DNA of 64,000 nt from Ruficoccus sp. ZRK36 (GTDB lineage: Bacteria > Verrucomicrobiota > Verrucomicrobiia > Opitutales > Cerasicoccaceae): positions 2,056,176 to 2,120,175 of the forward strand of contig NZ_CP080649.1 in the NCBI RefSeq assembly GCF_019603315.1, in the 5' to 3' direction. Under the pieces are notes generated by a model. That model did no database searches. It saw only the letters and a list, made by a program, of their open reading frames with translations, and had not been told where the DNA came from. Made by a program: the position numbers and the translations under genes. Positions 7,438-16,254 of the stretch are shown here, piece after piece (positions within the stretch are counted from its first letter, which is position 1; every line of letters starts with the position of its first letter).

Positions 7438-7660
7438 GCAGGACGCGATCCTGCACCCGCCAGGCCGAGTTCTAGACCTGTGATGCTGGCGCATCACGGA
7501 GGCCTCCGCTTGGAGCGTCGGCCTGGGCCACAGCGGTTGTCGCCGCCTCAAACGAACTTTACTCGTCCGACACTGGTAGCGTGAGAAAATCTGTAGGCAA
7601 ATCGGTATTGACTGCGAGCGATGGGGCAGAACCCCATCATTGACTCCAGCTGTAACCCGG
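7438..7660 (-). repeat. Hairpin array between the PEP-CTERM gene and clpX
   Basis: In clpX sense the array runs GATGGGG/CCCCATC around 5 bases (7620-7638), about 120 bases with little structure, GTGATGC/GCATCAC around 4 bases (7480-7497), and GCAGGA/TCCTGC around 5 bases (7438-7454). A 45-base part around 7450-7497 also matches 4280-4325 (a GTGATGCG..AGCAT.ACAGGT core). It belongs to the post-stop hairpin family but is longer and more decayed. Confidence 0.55.
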
Positions 7661-7676
7661 CTGGGCTCTGTGTAGT

Positions 7677-9272
7677 TTACCCGTTGCTCTCGTTGAAGCT
7701 GGCCACGACCCACTGGGAGAGTTCCTTGTCGGGGTCCTGGGCGGCTGCTTCGTTGATGGTAAACTCGGTGCGTCCGGTGTTGCGGCTGATGATCTGGAGG
7801 CCGTGCTGGAAGTCCTTGAAGCGCTGCTCGCAGACCGCGCGGATAGTTTTGTCCTGCTCGGTCGCGGCGGCGATGATGACCTCGGCGGCGGCGTCCTCAA
7901 ACTGCAGGCTGAAGCCGTGGGTGTTGCGGAAGGCCTCACTGAAGCGCTCGATGTCTGCTTTCCAGACATCATCCTGCAGGTGGAGGTTTTCCACGATCAG
8001 CTCCTTCAGCGCCTTCTCCGGCTCGGTCAGGGTGTCGGTGGTGACTTCAAAGGATTTGATCGCGGTCGAGGGCAGCTCAAACTTATAGTCGCGGAACAAC
8101 CGCTCCAGCACGGTCATGAGGCCGCGAGCGCCGGTCTTCTCAGCGTGGGCCTGGCGGGCGACTTCCTGGATCGCCTCCGTGGTGATGTTAAAGCTGATGT
8201 CGTACCCGGAGAAGTCACTGCGGTACTGGTTGAGCAGCGAGCCCTCGGAGGATGTTAGGATCTCCGCCAGGTCCGTGGGCTGGAGGGACTCGCAGGCCAC
8301 GCGCACCGGGATACGCCCGATGAACTCCGGCTCGAAGCCGTACTTGATGAAGTCGGCCGAGGCAGACTGCTTGAGGTAGCCGTAGGGGTCCGCATCCTCG
8401 TCACCGGGGTGAGCGGCGAAACCGATGGAGGCGGCCTCGACGCGCTTTTTGACCGATTCGGCCAGCTTGTCAAAGGCACCGCTGACGATGAACAGGATGT
8501 GCCGCGTGCTGATCGTCTTGGGCTGCTCCTTTTTACCGCCGCCCCCGCGCTGCATGGACATCATGGCCTGCATCTGGCCCATAATGTCGTTGGGGGCGAA
8601 GAGATTGACCTCAGTGTCCTCCATCAGCTTGAGCAGGTTGATCTGCACGCCGCGTCCGGACACGTCCTTGCCTGCGCCTTCTCCGGCACTGGCGATCTTG
8701 TCGATCTCGTCGATATAAATGATCCCGTATTGCGCCAGCTCGACGTTGTTGTTGGCGGCCTTGACCAGATCGCGCACGAGGTCCTCCACGTCGTAGCCGA
8801 CATAGCCGGTCTCGGAGAACTTGGTGGCGTCGGCTTTAATGAAGGGAACGCCGATGAGGCGGGCGATATTGCGCATCAGGTAGGTCTTACCCACACCGGT
8901 CGGCCCGAGCAGGAGGATGTTCTGCTTGCTGTACTCGCGCTCGCGCAGTTGCTGGTTTTCCAGGCACTGGCGCACGTGGTTGTAGTGGTCGCAGATGGCG
9001 ACTGAGAGGACTTTCTTCGCCTCCGCCTGCTTGATCACGTAGCGGTTGAGGTGGTCGCGGATTTCCTTCGGCTTGAGGCTAAACTCACGGATGCGGCGCA
9101 GGACCTCGTCGTCCTTTTCCTTTTGCTCGGGTGGCGGGGCCTCCACGTGCTCAGCGCCGCCGGGCTGCTGCACGCCCATGCCCATGTTGGCCAGGCCGGG
9201 GTTTTTCCGGATCATGTCCTGAATGTTTTTTTGAAGCTCCTCAAAGGGGTTCTTGTCGTCTTTATCGCTCAT
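7677..9272 (-). CDS. clpX: ClpX-like AAA+ unfoldase lacking the zinc-binding domain
   Basis: This 531-residue AAA+ protein unfolds substrates, in the usual case for ClpP. Motifs: Walker A GPTGVGKT at 123-130, [17 protein letters not shown] typical of ClpX near 154-170, Walker [10 protein letters not shown] at 184-192, and sensor 2 [10 protein letters not shown]. The N-terminus differs from standard ClpX: there is no four-Cys zinc finger, and instead about 55 polar residues ([16 protein letters not shown]). The central domain has an insert ([21 protein letters not shown], about 235-255) and the C-terminal part is longer than usual. No clpP or tig gene is adjacent. A second, specialised ClpX homologue is therefore as likely as the housekeeping one. 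Confidence 0.85.
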   Translation of the reverse strand: MSDKDDKNPFEELQKNIQDMIRKNPGLANMGMGVQQPGGAEHVEAPPPEQKEKDDEVLRRIREFSLKPKEIRDHLNRYVIKQAEAKKVLSVAICDHYNHVRQCLENQQLREREYSKQNILLLGPTGVGKTYLMRNIARLIGVPFIKADATKFSETGYVGYDVEDLVRDLVKAANNNVELAQYGIIYIDEIDKIASAGEGAGKDVSGRGVQINLLKLMEDTEVNLFAPNDIMGQMQAMMSMQRGGGGKKEQPKTISTRHILFIVSGAFDKLAESVKKRVEAASIGFAAHPGDEDADPYGYLKQSASADFIKYGFEPEFIGRIPVRVACESLQPTDLAEILTSSEGSLLNQYRSDFSGYDISFNITTEAIQEVARQAHAEKTGARGLMTVLERLFRDYKFELPSTAIKSFEVTTDTLTEPEKALKELIVENLHLQDDVWKADIERFSEAFRNTHGFSLQFEDAAAEVIIAAATEQDKTIRAVCEQRFKDFQHGLQIISRNTGRTEFTINEAAAQDPDKELSQWVVASFNESNG

Positions 9273-9414
9273 GAATGAAAGGGGATTGAAGTTGAAAGTC
9301 AGGCCGCGGCGCGCGCATTTTAAACGCGCTTGGCATACCAGCGGTAAGCGCTACGGACAGGGACGAGATGAAAAAGTAACGGGTTTTTGTCCGACGGCGG
9401 CAACTAAATTGGGT

Positions 9415-9443
9415 TTGACATGGCCACCCCCCAGGCAAAATAT
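9415..9443 (+). promoter_or_regulatory. Probable promoter of the HU/IHF gene
   Basis: A perfect TTGACA (9415-9420) is followed by 17 bases and a weak -10 AAATAT (9438-9443). This would give a leader of roughly 55 bases before the ATG at 9504. Confidence 0.45.
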
Positions 9444-9503
9444 CGTATCTCCATCGTACAAATATCGTTGCACCAGAACTAAATACCTTTAAGACTACTT
9501 TTT

Positions 9504-9830
9504 ATGGCCGGGAACCTTACCAAGCGGGACATCGTACTTGCCATCTATGACAAGACCAACTTCCCGCAAAAAGAAGTCCGGGAAACGGTCCAGCTCACGC
9601 TGGATTGTATTGCCGACGCCTTGGCGGAAGGGCGTAATGTTGAGTTGCGCAATTTTGGCGTATTTGAAGTGCAGGTCCGCAAGAGCCGCATCGGACGTAA
9701 CCCGAACCGCCCTGAGACCGACGTGGTCATTCCGACGCGCGCCGTGATCAAGTTCAAGGCCGGTAAGGAGCTCAAGGCTGCGCTGAAAGACATCGACCTG
9801 GATAAGCTCCAGGAGCCGAAGCAGGACTAG
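9504..9830 (+). CDS. HU/IHF-family DNA-bending protein
   Basis: This 108-residue basic protein belongs to the HU/IHF family, which bends and packages DNA as a dimer. The N-terminal helices (LTKRDIVLAIYDKTNFPQKE) and the arm region (FEVQVRKSRIGRNPNRPET) ending in IPTRAVIKFKAGKELK are all recognisable. The GRNPxxPxT pattern in the arm is closer to IHF than HU. An acidic C-terminal tail of about 12 residues extends past the fold. It is a single-gene transcript with its own promoter and strong terminator. Confidence 0.93.
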   Translation: MAGNLTKRDIVLAIYDKTNFPQKEVRETVQLTLDCIADALAEGRNVELRNFGVFEVQVRKSRIGRNPNRPETDVVIPTRAVIKFKAGKELKAALKDIDLDKLQEPKQD

Positions 9831-9854
9831 GCTTTCCCGATAGCTGACTTTTCT

Positions 9855-9880
9855 AAACGACCCATATGGGTCGTTTTTTT
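9855..9880 (+). terminator. Terminator of the HU/IHF gene
   Basis: An 11-bp palindromic stem (AAACGACCC, ATAT centre, GGGTCGTTT) at 9855-9876, ending in a run of eight T to 9880. Confidence 0.9.
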
Positions 9881-10191
9881 GTGTCTGTCTTTGGGGGGTA
9901 CGCTTCTCGGATGGATGTTTTTGTGTATAATAATTGACTAAATCCGGAACGTTTTTCTGAGGAATTATAGATTTATCTATTAAATAGCGTTTTTGGGCAC
10001 GGACCTTGCTGTTTTGTTGTTAATTATATTTTACATCCGGTCAATTTGCTTTTGTCGTTATCGAAGTGGTTGTTCGATAAGTAACCTGGGCGGCGGTCTT
10101 CTATAGGGGCCGCCGTTTTGGTATTGGAGCAGGGGTTATGAGCGGGGAGCGGAGACTTTCACTTGACAGGATATGCATTTAGGGGAATGTA
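9881..10191. other. AT-rich gene-free stretch with two hairpins
   Basis: No ORF with coding character was found. The first 170 bases are strikingly AT-rich for this genome. They are followed by an 8-bp stem TTATCGAA/TTCGATAA (10058-10080) and a 6-bp stem CGGCGG/CCGCCG with TTTT (10091-10119). This could be a small RNA gene ending in a terminator, or the decayed end of a gene. A TTGACA at 10163-10168 probably belongs to the promoter of the arsR-like gene. Confidence 0.4.
10091..10119 (+). terminator. Possible terminator of an unannotated transcript
   Basis: The CGGCGG (10091-10096) and CCGCCG (10110-10115) arms enclose a 13-base loop, followed by TTTT. There is no annotated gene upstream within 200 bases, so it may end a small RNA. 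Confidence 0.45.
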
Positions 10192-10197
10192 TTGACC

Positions 10198-10545
10198 ATG
10201 GGTGTCATACAGGTCTATAAATGCCTCTGCGATGAGCAGCGGCTGCGCATCTTGAACCTCCTGAAGGAGGGGCCGCTGTGCGTGTGCCAGTTGATGGAGA
10301 TTCTCGAGGCGGACCAGGTCAAGATATCCAAGCAGCTCAGCTACATGAAGCGCATGGGCATGGTCGAGGGCGAGCGTCAGGCCCAGTGGATGGTCTACCG
10401 GCTGGCCGATGTCGAGCAGCCCCTGTTGATGGAAAACCTGAAATGCCTGCAGGACTGCGCGGGTGAGTCGTTGGCTTTTGCGCAGGACCTTCGCCGCCGT
10501 CAGGCAGTCGTCAGCCGTGCTGATGGCGGCCCATGCTCTAGTTGA
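10198..10545 (+). CDS. ArsR/SmtB-family metal-responsive repressor
   Basis: The 115-residue protein has the winged-helix fold of ArsR/SmtB repressors: LCDEQRLRILNLLKEGPLCVCQLMEIL followed by the recognition helix DQVKISKQLSYMKRMGMV. The CVC motif (residues 28 and 30 from this ATG) at the start of the DNA-binding helix is the classic As(III)/Sb(III) site, and another Cys pair (CLC) lies near residue 9. Arsenite binding would release it from DNA. An in-frame TTG two codons upstream is less likely. The next two genes follow closely, so this is a small metalloid-resistance operon. Confidence 0.88.
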   Translation: MGVIQVYKCLCDEQRLRILNLLKEGPLCVCQLMEILEADQVKISKQLSYMKRMGMVEGERQAQWMVYRLADVEQPLLMENLKCLQDCAGESLAFAQDLRRRQAVVSRADGGPCSS

Positions 10546-10577
10546 GCATAGACGAATTTTTTAAACGTATCAAAACC

Positions 10578-10754
10578 ATGAATACTACTGAAAATGCCAA
10601 GCCGGCTGAAGCAGAGAAAAAGCCGGGCCTGTTCAAGCGCCTGTTTAACAAGCTCGATCAGGGGATGAAGGCGAAGGCCGACGAGAAAGCCAGCTCGGGC
10701 TGCTGCTGCGGCAGCGGTTCCAAGGACGGCAAGGGCGGTAGTAAATGCTGCTGA
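10578..10754 (+). CDS. Small Cys-rich, probably metal-binding peptide
   Basis: From the ATG at 10578 the product is 58 residues: a Lys-rich amphipathic N-terminal half and a C-terminal Gly/Ser tail with five cysteines (GCCCGSG and KCC at the end). A TTG at 10542 overlaps the end of the arsR-like gene and is a less likely start. Its last 10 bases overlap the permease gene, so the two are translationally coupled. It is reminiscent of tiny CC-motif proteins found beside DUF318-type permeases in other phyla. A metallochaperone role for As(III) is an inference. Confidence 0.7.
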   Translation: MNTTENAKPAEAEKKPGLFKRLFNKLDQGMKAKADEKASSGCCCGSGSKDGKGGSKCC

Positions 10755-11698
10755 GCCTGATCGACCACCTTGTCTATGAGTGGATGGGCTTCGACCCGGC
10801 CTCGCGGCTGGGCGGGGCTATTCACTTTTTCTTCTACGACACGGTAAAAATATTTCTGCTGCTGGCGGTGATGATCTTCATCATCGGCATTATCCGCAGC
10901 TACCTGCCGCAGGATCGTCTGCGCCGGTGGATGAGTGGCGGCGGGCTGGGGGGAAACTTTGTGGCCGCGCTCTTCGGGGCGGTGACGCCCTTTTGCTCGT
11001 GCTCGTCGATCCCGATTTTTATCAGCCTGCTGCGGGCCGGAGTCCCGCTGGGGGTGACCTTTTCCTTCCTTATTACCTCCCCGCTGATCAACGAGTATCT
11101 GGTCGTACTGATGGCGGGCGAGTTCGGCGTGCCGGTCACACTGGCCTATGTGGTGAGTGGCCTGGCCATCGGTACGTTTGCCGGTGCAGTGCTGGGAAAA
11201 CTGCGTCTGGAAGGGCAGTTGGAGTCGGACATCACCACGGGTGAGTCCACGAGCGACAGCCTGGTTTTTGAGAGTTTCGGGGCTCGACTGCGCTATGGCT
11301 GGAGTGAGGCTGTCGATGTCATTCGGCAGATCTGGGTCTGGGTGCTGGTCGGGGTCGCCATCGGTGCCTTTATCCATAACTACGTGCCCCAGGAGGTTAT
11401 ACAGAATGCTCTGGCGGCGACGGGCGTGTTTTCTGTTCCGATTGCCACTCTGCTGGGGGTTCCCATGTATGGCAGCTGCGCGGCCATTGTGCCGGTGGCC
11501 GTGGTGCTCTTTGAGAAGGGCATCCCGCTGGGCACGGCACTGGCCTTTATGATGGCGATGGCGGCCCTGAGCCTGCCGGAGGCCGTTATGCTGCGCCGCA
11601 CGATGCGCCTGCCGTTGATTGCGCTCTTTTTCGCGATTACGACGGTGGGCATTATATTGACCGGCTACCTCCTGAACTTTCTCGCTCAGTATCTGTGA
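10745..11698 (+). CDS. YraQ/ArsP-family permease
   Basis: This 317-residue integral membrane protein has eight or so hydrophobic segments and the family signature TPFCSCSS at 81-88, whose cysteines are needed for trivalent methylarsenical efflux in characterised ArsP. A second half with [23 protein letters not shown] repeats the fold, again with a Cys. A soluble loop of about 35 residues separates the halves. The gene overlaps the Cys-rich ORF by 10 bases and shares the ArsR-controlled operon, which supports metalloid export. Substrate is inferred from family and context. Confidence 0.85.
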   Translation: MLLSLIDHLVYEWMGFDPASRLGGAIHFFFYDTVKIFLLLAVMIFIIGIIRSYLPQDRLRRWMSGGGLGGNFVAALFGAVTPFCSCSSIPIFISLLRAGVPLGVTFSFLITSPLINEYLVVLMAGEFGVPVTLAYVVSGLAIGTFAGAVLGKLRLEGQLESDITTGESTSDSLVFESFGARLRYGWSEAVDVIRQIWVWVLVGVAIGAFIHNYVPQEVIQNALAATGVFSVPIATLLGVPMYGSCAAIVPVAVVLFEKGIPLGTALAFMMAMAALSLPEAVMLRRTMRLPLIALFFAITTVGIILTGYLLNFLAQYL

Positions 11699-11716
11699 GC
11701 GCCCGGACACACTAGG

Positions 11717-11734
11717 GGCACGACTGCCCGTGCC
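11717..11734 (+). terminator. Weak hairpin after the permease gene
   Basis: A GGCACG/CGTGCC 6-bp stem with a 6-base loop lies 18 bases after the stop codon. No T-run follows, so a termination role is uncertain. Confidence 0.3.
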
Positions 11735-11816
11735 GTGCGTCTGTCGGCTTCTGTGAAAGACGCTCGCCAGTGTGCTCGTTATTATCGTAAAATATAATAT
11801 TGTTATTTTATGATAC

Positions 11817-13010
11817 GTGGCTATGGTCGAGAAAAAGATACATACGGTGGATATACAGGGTGAATACGGCACCATGACGGTGTCCGAGCGGGTGCTGCAA
11901 AAAATCTGGCAGCGCGGCGATTTCCTGCAGGAGCGGTTGCGTACGCTGGAGGGGCAGCGGTTGTCGATTCAGAGCCGGGGCCGGTGGAACCACCAGGAAG
12001 GGCCGGACTTCCGGGAGGCGAGCCTGATGCTGGATGGCCGCGCGCTGGAGGGAGACGTGGAGGTGCACTTTTACCCGCAGGACTGGTTCCTGCACGGGCA
12101 CGACCGGGACCCGCATTTCGACCGGGTGGCACTGCACGTGTGCCTTTTTCCGCCTCTGAAGCCTCAGAAGCCCGCTGTCACTGCGCAGGGGCATTGGCCA
12201 CCGACGCTGGTGTTGCTGGACCGGCTCAATCAGGACCTGGAGAGCTACGCCTCGGATGAGGCCCTGCTCGCGCTTGAGCAGACGGAGCGGCTGGCCGCGC
12301 TGGATGTGATGGCCGTGATGCCGTTGGAGGATCGCCTGGAGGAGCTGCGCGAGCGGGCGGGGCGGCGTTGGCGTCAGAAGGCCGCCTTTGCCCGTCGCAG
12401 GTTGGGTGAGATGGAGTGGGAGAGAGCCTGTCACCTGACGGTGCTGGAGGTGCTCGGCTATCGCCGTAACCGTGGCCCCATGGCGACTCTGGCGCGGCGT
12501 TATCCGCCCGCGATGATGGCCCGATTGAGTGCGGATGAGCTTTATGAGGAGATGACGGGGCAGTGGGCGCTGGCAGGGCTGCGCCCCCCGAACCACCCGC
12601 GTCGCCGCCTGGCGCAGTACCTGCACCTCCTGCACGAGCGTCCGGACTGGCCGGAGACGCTGCGTGAGTGGGGCCTTAAAAAGGGCCTCTGCGCAAAGGC
12701 CTCGCTCCCGACAGGCGCTGCGCGTAAGCGCGGTCTGGGTACGGCCCGCAAGTCCCTTTCGGATAACGTGCTGGCGGGTGCGGTGGGCGGCAGCCGACTG
12801 GACACGCTGGTGGTGGACGCCCTGCTGCCGCTGCTGGCGGTCAAGACCGGGGCGGAGCTTTTCGGGGCGTGGTTTCACTGGTGGTCCGGCGATATGCCCG
12901 ATGCTCTGAAGCATTTTCTGGCGCAGGCCGATATCGTGGGTAAAGGGCGCCCGGCGGCCAACGGATGGTCGCAAGGGGGCTGGCAGCTGCTTTTGGAAAG
13001 CGGCTTGTAA
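11817..13010 (+). CDS. DUF2851 family protein
   Basis: This 397-residue cytoplasmic protein matches the DUF2851 pattern: SERVLQKIWQRGDF at the start, then GRWNHQEGPDFREASLMLDG and GDVEVHFYPQDWFLHGH. The family is common in Bacteroidetes and Verrucomicrobia and has no known function to my knowledge; the conserved E-V-H and D-W-H pattern looks like a metal or nuclease-type site, but that is only an impression. The C-terminal half is helical and rich in Arg and Leu. An alternative ATG lies at 11823. The AsmA-like gene begins 33 bases downstream. Confidence 0.8.
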   Translation: MAMVEKKIHTVDIQGEYGTMTVSERVLQKIWQRGDFLQERLRTLEGQRLSIQSRGRWNHQEGPDFREASLMLDGRALEGDVEVHFYPQDWFLHGHDRDPHFDRVALHVCLFPPLKPQKPAVTAQGHWPPTLVLLDRLNQDLESYASDEALLALEQTERLAALDVMAVMPLEDRLEELRERAGRRWRQKAAFARRRLGEMEWERACHLTVLEVLGYRRNRGPMATLARRYPPAMMARLSADELYEEMTGQWALAGLRPPNHPRRRLAQYLHLLHERPDWPETLREWGLKKGLCAKASLPTGAARKRGLGTARKSLSDNVLAGAVGGSRLDTLVVDALLPLLAVKTGAELFGAWFHWWSGDMPDALKHFLAQADIVGKGRPAANGWSQGGWQLLLESGL

Positions 13011-13043
13011 TTGGGCGGTTTTGGGGGAACATTACCGCTACCC

Positions 13044-16000
13044 ATGAAACTGTTAAAGTGGCTCCTCATTCTCCTCTCCGTCGTGGTCGTCCTCGTGGTG
13101 GCCGGCGTTCTCTTTGTTCTTAATAGTGCCAGCTTCCAGAAATCGATCGTACTCGGTGCGCTCGAGAAGCAGGCCGAGGTGCCCGAGTTCGGGTACTTTA
13201 AAGCCGGGCTGAGCGATGTGACCATCCGCTCGCTGGCGGTGGAAAAAGACGGCATGGTCGTCGGGCTCGACGAGCTGACCCTGAAGTATTCGTTCTGGGA
13301 CTTTCTGCTGAACAAGGAAGTCCGGGTGGACGATCTGGCCGTGAGCGGTCTGGTGGTGAATATGCGCGGGCCGTCGGTCCCGATGGGTCCCGGACCGGTG
13401 ATCCCTCAAAAGAGCAGCCCGAGCGAGGTCTCGCCGCAGCCGTTGTCAGAAAAGACATCCGGCAAGGCCGAGCATGAGTCTTTCGAGCCGGAGCCCTTCA
13501 AGGGTCTTTTCACCCATGGGGTGCTGCCCTTTAAGCTCTACGTGGGCAAGGTCGATGTGGACGCCCAGGTGTTGCTGCCCGGCCGCCAGAACGTGAAGGC
13601 GACGCTGAGCGGCGGAGGGATCGAGCCCGGCGCCAGTGGTCAGCTTGTGCTGACTGTGAACTTTGAAGACGGGGCTGAGCAGGCGCAGCTCAGCCAGGGT
13701 AAGCTCGACGCGACGCTGACCCTGACGCAGGACGAGGACGCTGCCATCACACGTGTGCAGCTGGCCGCCACGGTCGAGGGGGACAGTGCGGTGGTCGCCG
13801 ATGCCCCGACCCTTGCCTTTAATGCGGATCTGGCTCAGCAGGCCGACAAGACCGAGACTTACCTCGTCACGCTGGCCGAGGCCGCCAAGCCGGAGTCTCC
13901 GCTGATGAAGCTTGATGCGGGTTTCGATCCGGCCAAGGAGCGCCTCAAAGGCACGCTGACGCTGGCTGCGAACGATGCGCAGGTGGCCGCCGTCGCCCCG
14001 CAGGATAAGCTCCCGACCTTCCAGCTCGATGGCGATCTGGACTTTGACCTGGATTCGGACGGTGGCGATGGCTCGGTGCTGGGTAAGTTCCGGCTCGTGC
14101 TCGACCAGCTTACGCGGGTGCGCCCGGAGTTGGCAGAGCTGGGGCAGGTGACCTTGAGTGCGAATCTGGAGGCCGAGGGTGCCGACAAGGTCATGACCCT
14201 GAAACACGCGACCGCTGGCCTCGCCAGTGCGAATCAGGGGCAACTGCTGGTGCTCGAAACATTAAAGCCGATCTCCGCCCGGTGTGGCGAAGACGTCGAG
14301 ATGCCCGAGCTGAGCGGTGAGCTCGTCCGGCTGACCCTGAATGCCCTGCCGCTTTCGCTGGTGGAGCCGTGGGTGCCCGGCATTACGATGAGCGGCCAGC
14401 CGCTCTCGACGCAGGTGCTCGTCAGCGGCGTCGATGATGGTGCTTACCGGATCACTTTCCCACAGGGGCTCAGCGTGGCCGACCTCTCCGTCTCCAAGGA
14501 CGGACAGGCCCTGCTCAATGCGCTGACCGTAGCTGCCCAGCCGACTGTGACCTACAAGGGTGACGAGGCCGAGGTGATGGTCGAAGGCCTTAACCTCTCC
14601 AGCCGCGGGGTCCCGTTGGCTCAGGGTGAGCTGAGCCTGAAGGCTGACTCGCTCGACGAAGCCCAACCCGATGCCCAGGTCAAGGCCCGCCTCTCCGGCG
14701 ACCTGGCGCAGCTGCTGAAGCAGCCTGCCCTGAACGCCTATAACAACGTGGCTGCCGGGACCTTCTCGACGGAGGCCGATGTTGACTACGAGGAGGGTAA
14801 GGGGGAATTCGAGCTCAAGGCAGAGCTGAAGAGCCTCATCGTGCGCCAGCCCATGAAGCAGGTGCCGCTCATGACTCTGGAGGCGAAAGGCGAGCTCGAT
14901 GCCGACCGCAAGATAGAGGTCGAGGCACCCTTCGTCCTGAATACTTCCGAGGGTAACACTGATCTCCACCTCAAGGCCGAACTCGAAAAGAGCGGTGCCG
15001 TGCAGACCTTTGACGTGACCCTGGAGGGCGACCAGCTCGACCTCGACGGGGTGCAGCTGCTTGCTGCAGCTTTTAAGAATCCCAATGCCGCCACGGCTGC
15101 GCAGCCTTCGTCTGCACCGACAGCGCCTGCTGCCACGCCGACGCAGCCCACCGGGAAACGGTCTTCTGTCAGCCCCACTGCGACCGCAGGCACGCAGGCT
15201 GATAGCGCTCCCTTCTGGCAGGGCTTTGCCGGTCAGGCTTCGGCCAAGATCGGTAAGATCTACATGCAGAAGTACCGGCTCGACGATGCGACCTTTAAGC
15301 TCGATCTGACCGAGAACAAACTGAGTGTCGATCCGCTTGCAGCGACCTTTGCCGGGGCCCCGCTCAAGGCTGATGCGCTCATCACCTTCACTCCCGGCGC
15401 AAGCCCCTACGACCTGAACAGCAACCTGAGCTTCTCCCAGTTCAATGTGGGGAAGTTCCTCGTGCAGGAGCAGCCGGGCGCGACTCCGCCGGTGACGGGC
15501 ATGTTTGATGTGACCGGCACGGCCACTGGCAACGGACCGACCATGAACGCCCTGCTGGAAAAGATTCAGGGTAAGTTCAGCCTCGTCGGTAAGGACGGTA
15601 AGCTGCGTGTGCTCGCTGCTGCTGGCCAGGAGGGGCTCGGCAATCTGGCGGGGATTGGGCTCGGGGTTGCCTCCATGTTTCAGAAAAATCAGCGGACAGG
15701 TGTGCAGACTGCCCAGAAGCTTATCCAAATGCTTCAGCAGATCGACTACGACCGCTTCGCCATCGTGGCCGAGCGTGCGCAAAACCTCGACATCAACCTG
15801 AGCGAGCTGGCCCTGACCGGCCCGGAGATCCGTATGCAGGGCACGGGTAAGGTCACCTACGCCGACGGCACCGCTCTCCCGAATCAGGCGCTCAGCGGGC
15901 AGATCAATCTCGCCGCCAAGGGCAACGCTGCCGAGCTCTTCTCGGATCTGCGCATGCTGTCTAACCCCAAGCCCGACGCGAACGGCTACTATGAGGCATT

Positions 16001-16241
16001 CTCGTTCCCGCTGAAGGGTACGCTGTCCAAGCCCGATTTCTCTGCCCTTAATCAGAAGCTGGTGAGTGCCGCCGTGGCCACCGCCACGGATAGTGACTCT
16101 GGCCGAATGAATAAAGACCAGCCCGGGGCTACGACCGGGACCGAGTCTGGAGAGGAGACCACCGAGCCCGCACAGAGCAATGAAGACGCTGCCCGCAATG
16201 CCGTGAAGGGCTTGCTCAACGGGCTGTTTAATAATAAGTAA
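13044..16241 (+). CDS. AsmA-like giant envelope protein
   Basis: From the ATG at 13044 the product is 1065 residues: one N-terminal transmembrane helix (LLKWLLILLSVVVVLVVAGVLFVL), then a long repetitive beta-rich periplasmic region. This is the layout of AsmA/TamB-type proteins, now thought to bridge the membranes and move lipids. The repeating 'L..L.G..G...' strands and the C-terminal part (VQEQPGATPPVTGMFDVTGTATGNG then VSMAQK-like helices) fit the AsmA C-terminal domain. A Pro/Thr/Ala-rich linker lies near residues 690-720. The end is acidic and low in complexity (TGTESGEETTEPAQS). A TTG 11 codons earlier is in frame but adds no sensible sequence. Confidence 0.75.
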   Translation: MKLLKWLLILLSVVVVLVVAGVLFVLNSASFQKSIVLGALEKQAEVPEFGYFKAGLSDVTIRSLAVEKDGMVVGLDELTLKYSFWDFLLNKEVRVDDLAVSGLVVNMRGPSVPMGPGPVIPQKSSPSEVSPQPLSEKTSGKAEHESFEPEPFKGLFTHGVLPFKLYVGKVDVDAQVLLPGRQNVKATLSGGGIEPGASGQLVLTVNFEDGAEQAQLSQGKLDATLTLTQDEDAAITRVQLAATVEGDSAVVADAPTLAFNADLAQQADKTETYLVTLAEAAKPESPLMKLDAGFDPAKERLKGTLTLAANDAQVAAVAPQDKLPTFQLDGDLDFDLDSDGGDGSVLGKFRLVLDQLTRVRPELAELGQVTLSANLEAEGADKVMTLKHATAGLASANQGQLLVLETLKPISARCGEDVEMPELSGELVRLTLNALPLSLVEPWVPGITMSGQPLSTQVLVSGVDDGAYRITFPQGLSVADLSVSKDGQALLNALTVAAQPTVTYKGDEAEVMVEGLNLSSRGVPLAQGELSLKADSLDEAQPDAQVKARLSGDLAQLLKQPALNAYNNVAAGTFSTEADVDYEEGKGEFELKAELKSLIVRQPMKQVPLMTLEAKGELDADRKIEVEAPFVLNTSEGNTDLHLKAELEKSGAVQTFDVTLEGDQLDLDGVQLLAAAFKNPNAATAAQPSSAPTAPAATPTQPTGKRSSVSPTATAGTQADSAPFWQGFAGQASAKIGKIYMQKYRLDDATFKLDLTENKLSVDPLAATFAGAPLKADALITFTPGASPYDLNSNLSFSQFNVGKFLVQEQPGATPPVTGMFDVTGTATGNGPTMNALLEKIQGKFSLVGKDGKLRVLAAAGQEGLGNLAGIGLGVASMFQKNQRTGVQTAQKLIQMLQQIDYDRFAIVAERAQNLDINLSELALTGPEIRMQGTGKVTYADGTALPNQALSGQINLAAKGNAAELFSDLRMLSNPKPDANGYYEAFSFPLKGTLSKPDFSALNQKLVSAAVATATDSDSGRMNKDQPGATTGTESGEETTEPAQSNEDAARNAVKGLLNGLFNNK

Positions 16242-16254
16242 GATTCTATTTTTG

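Noticed and set aside
9253-9492. A 79-codon frame in the clpX-HU gap
   Set aside because: It overlaps the clpX start and the HU/IHF promoter and has no coding signature.
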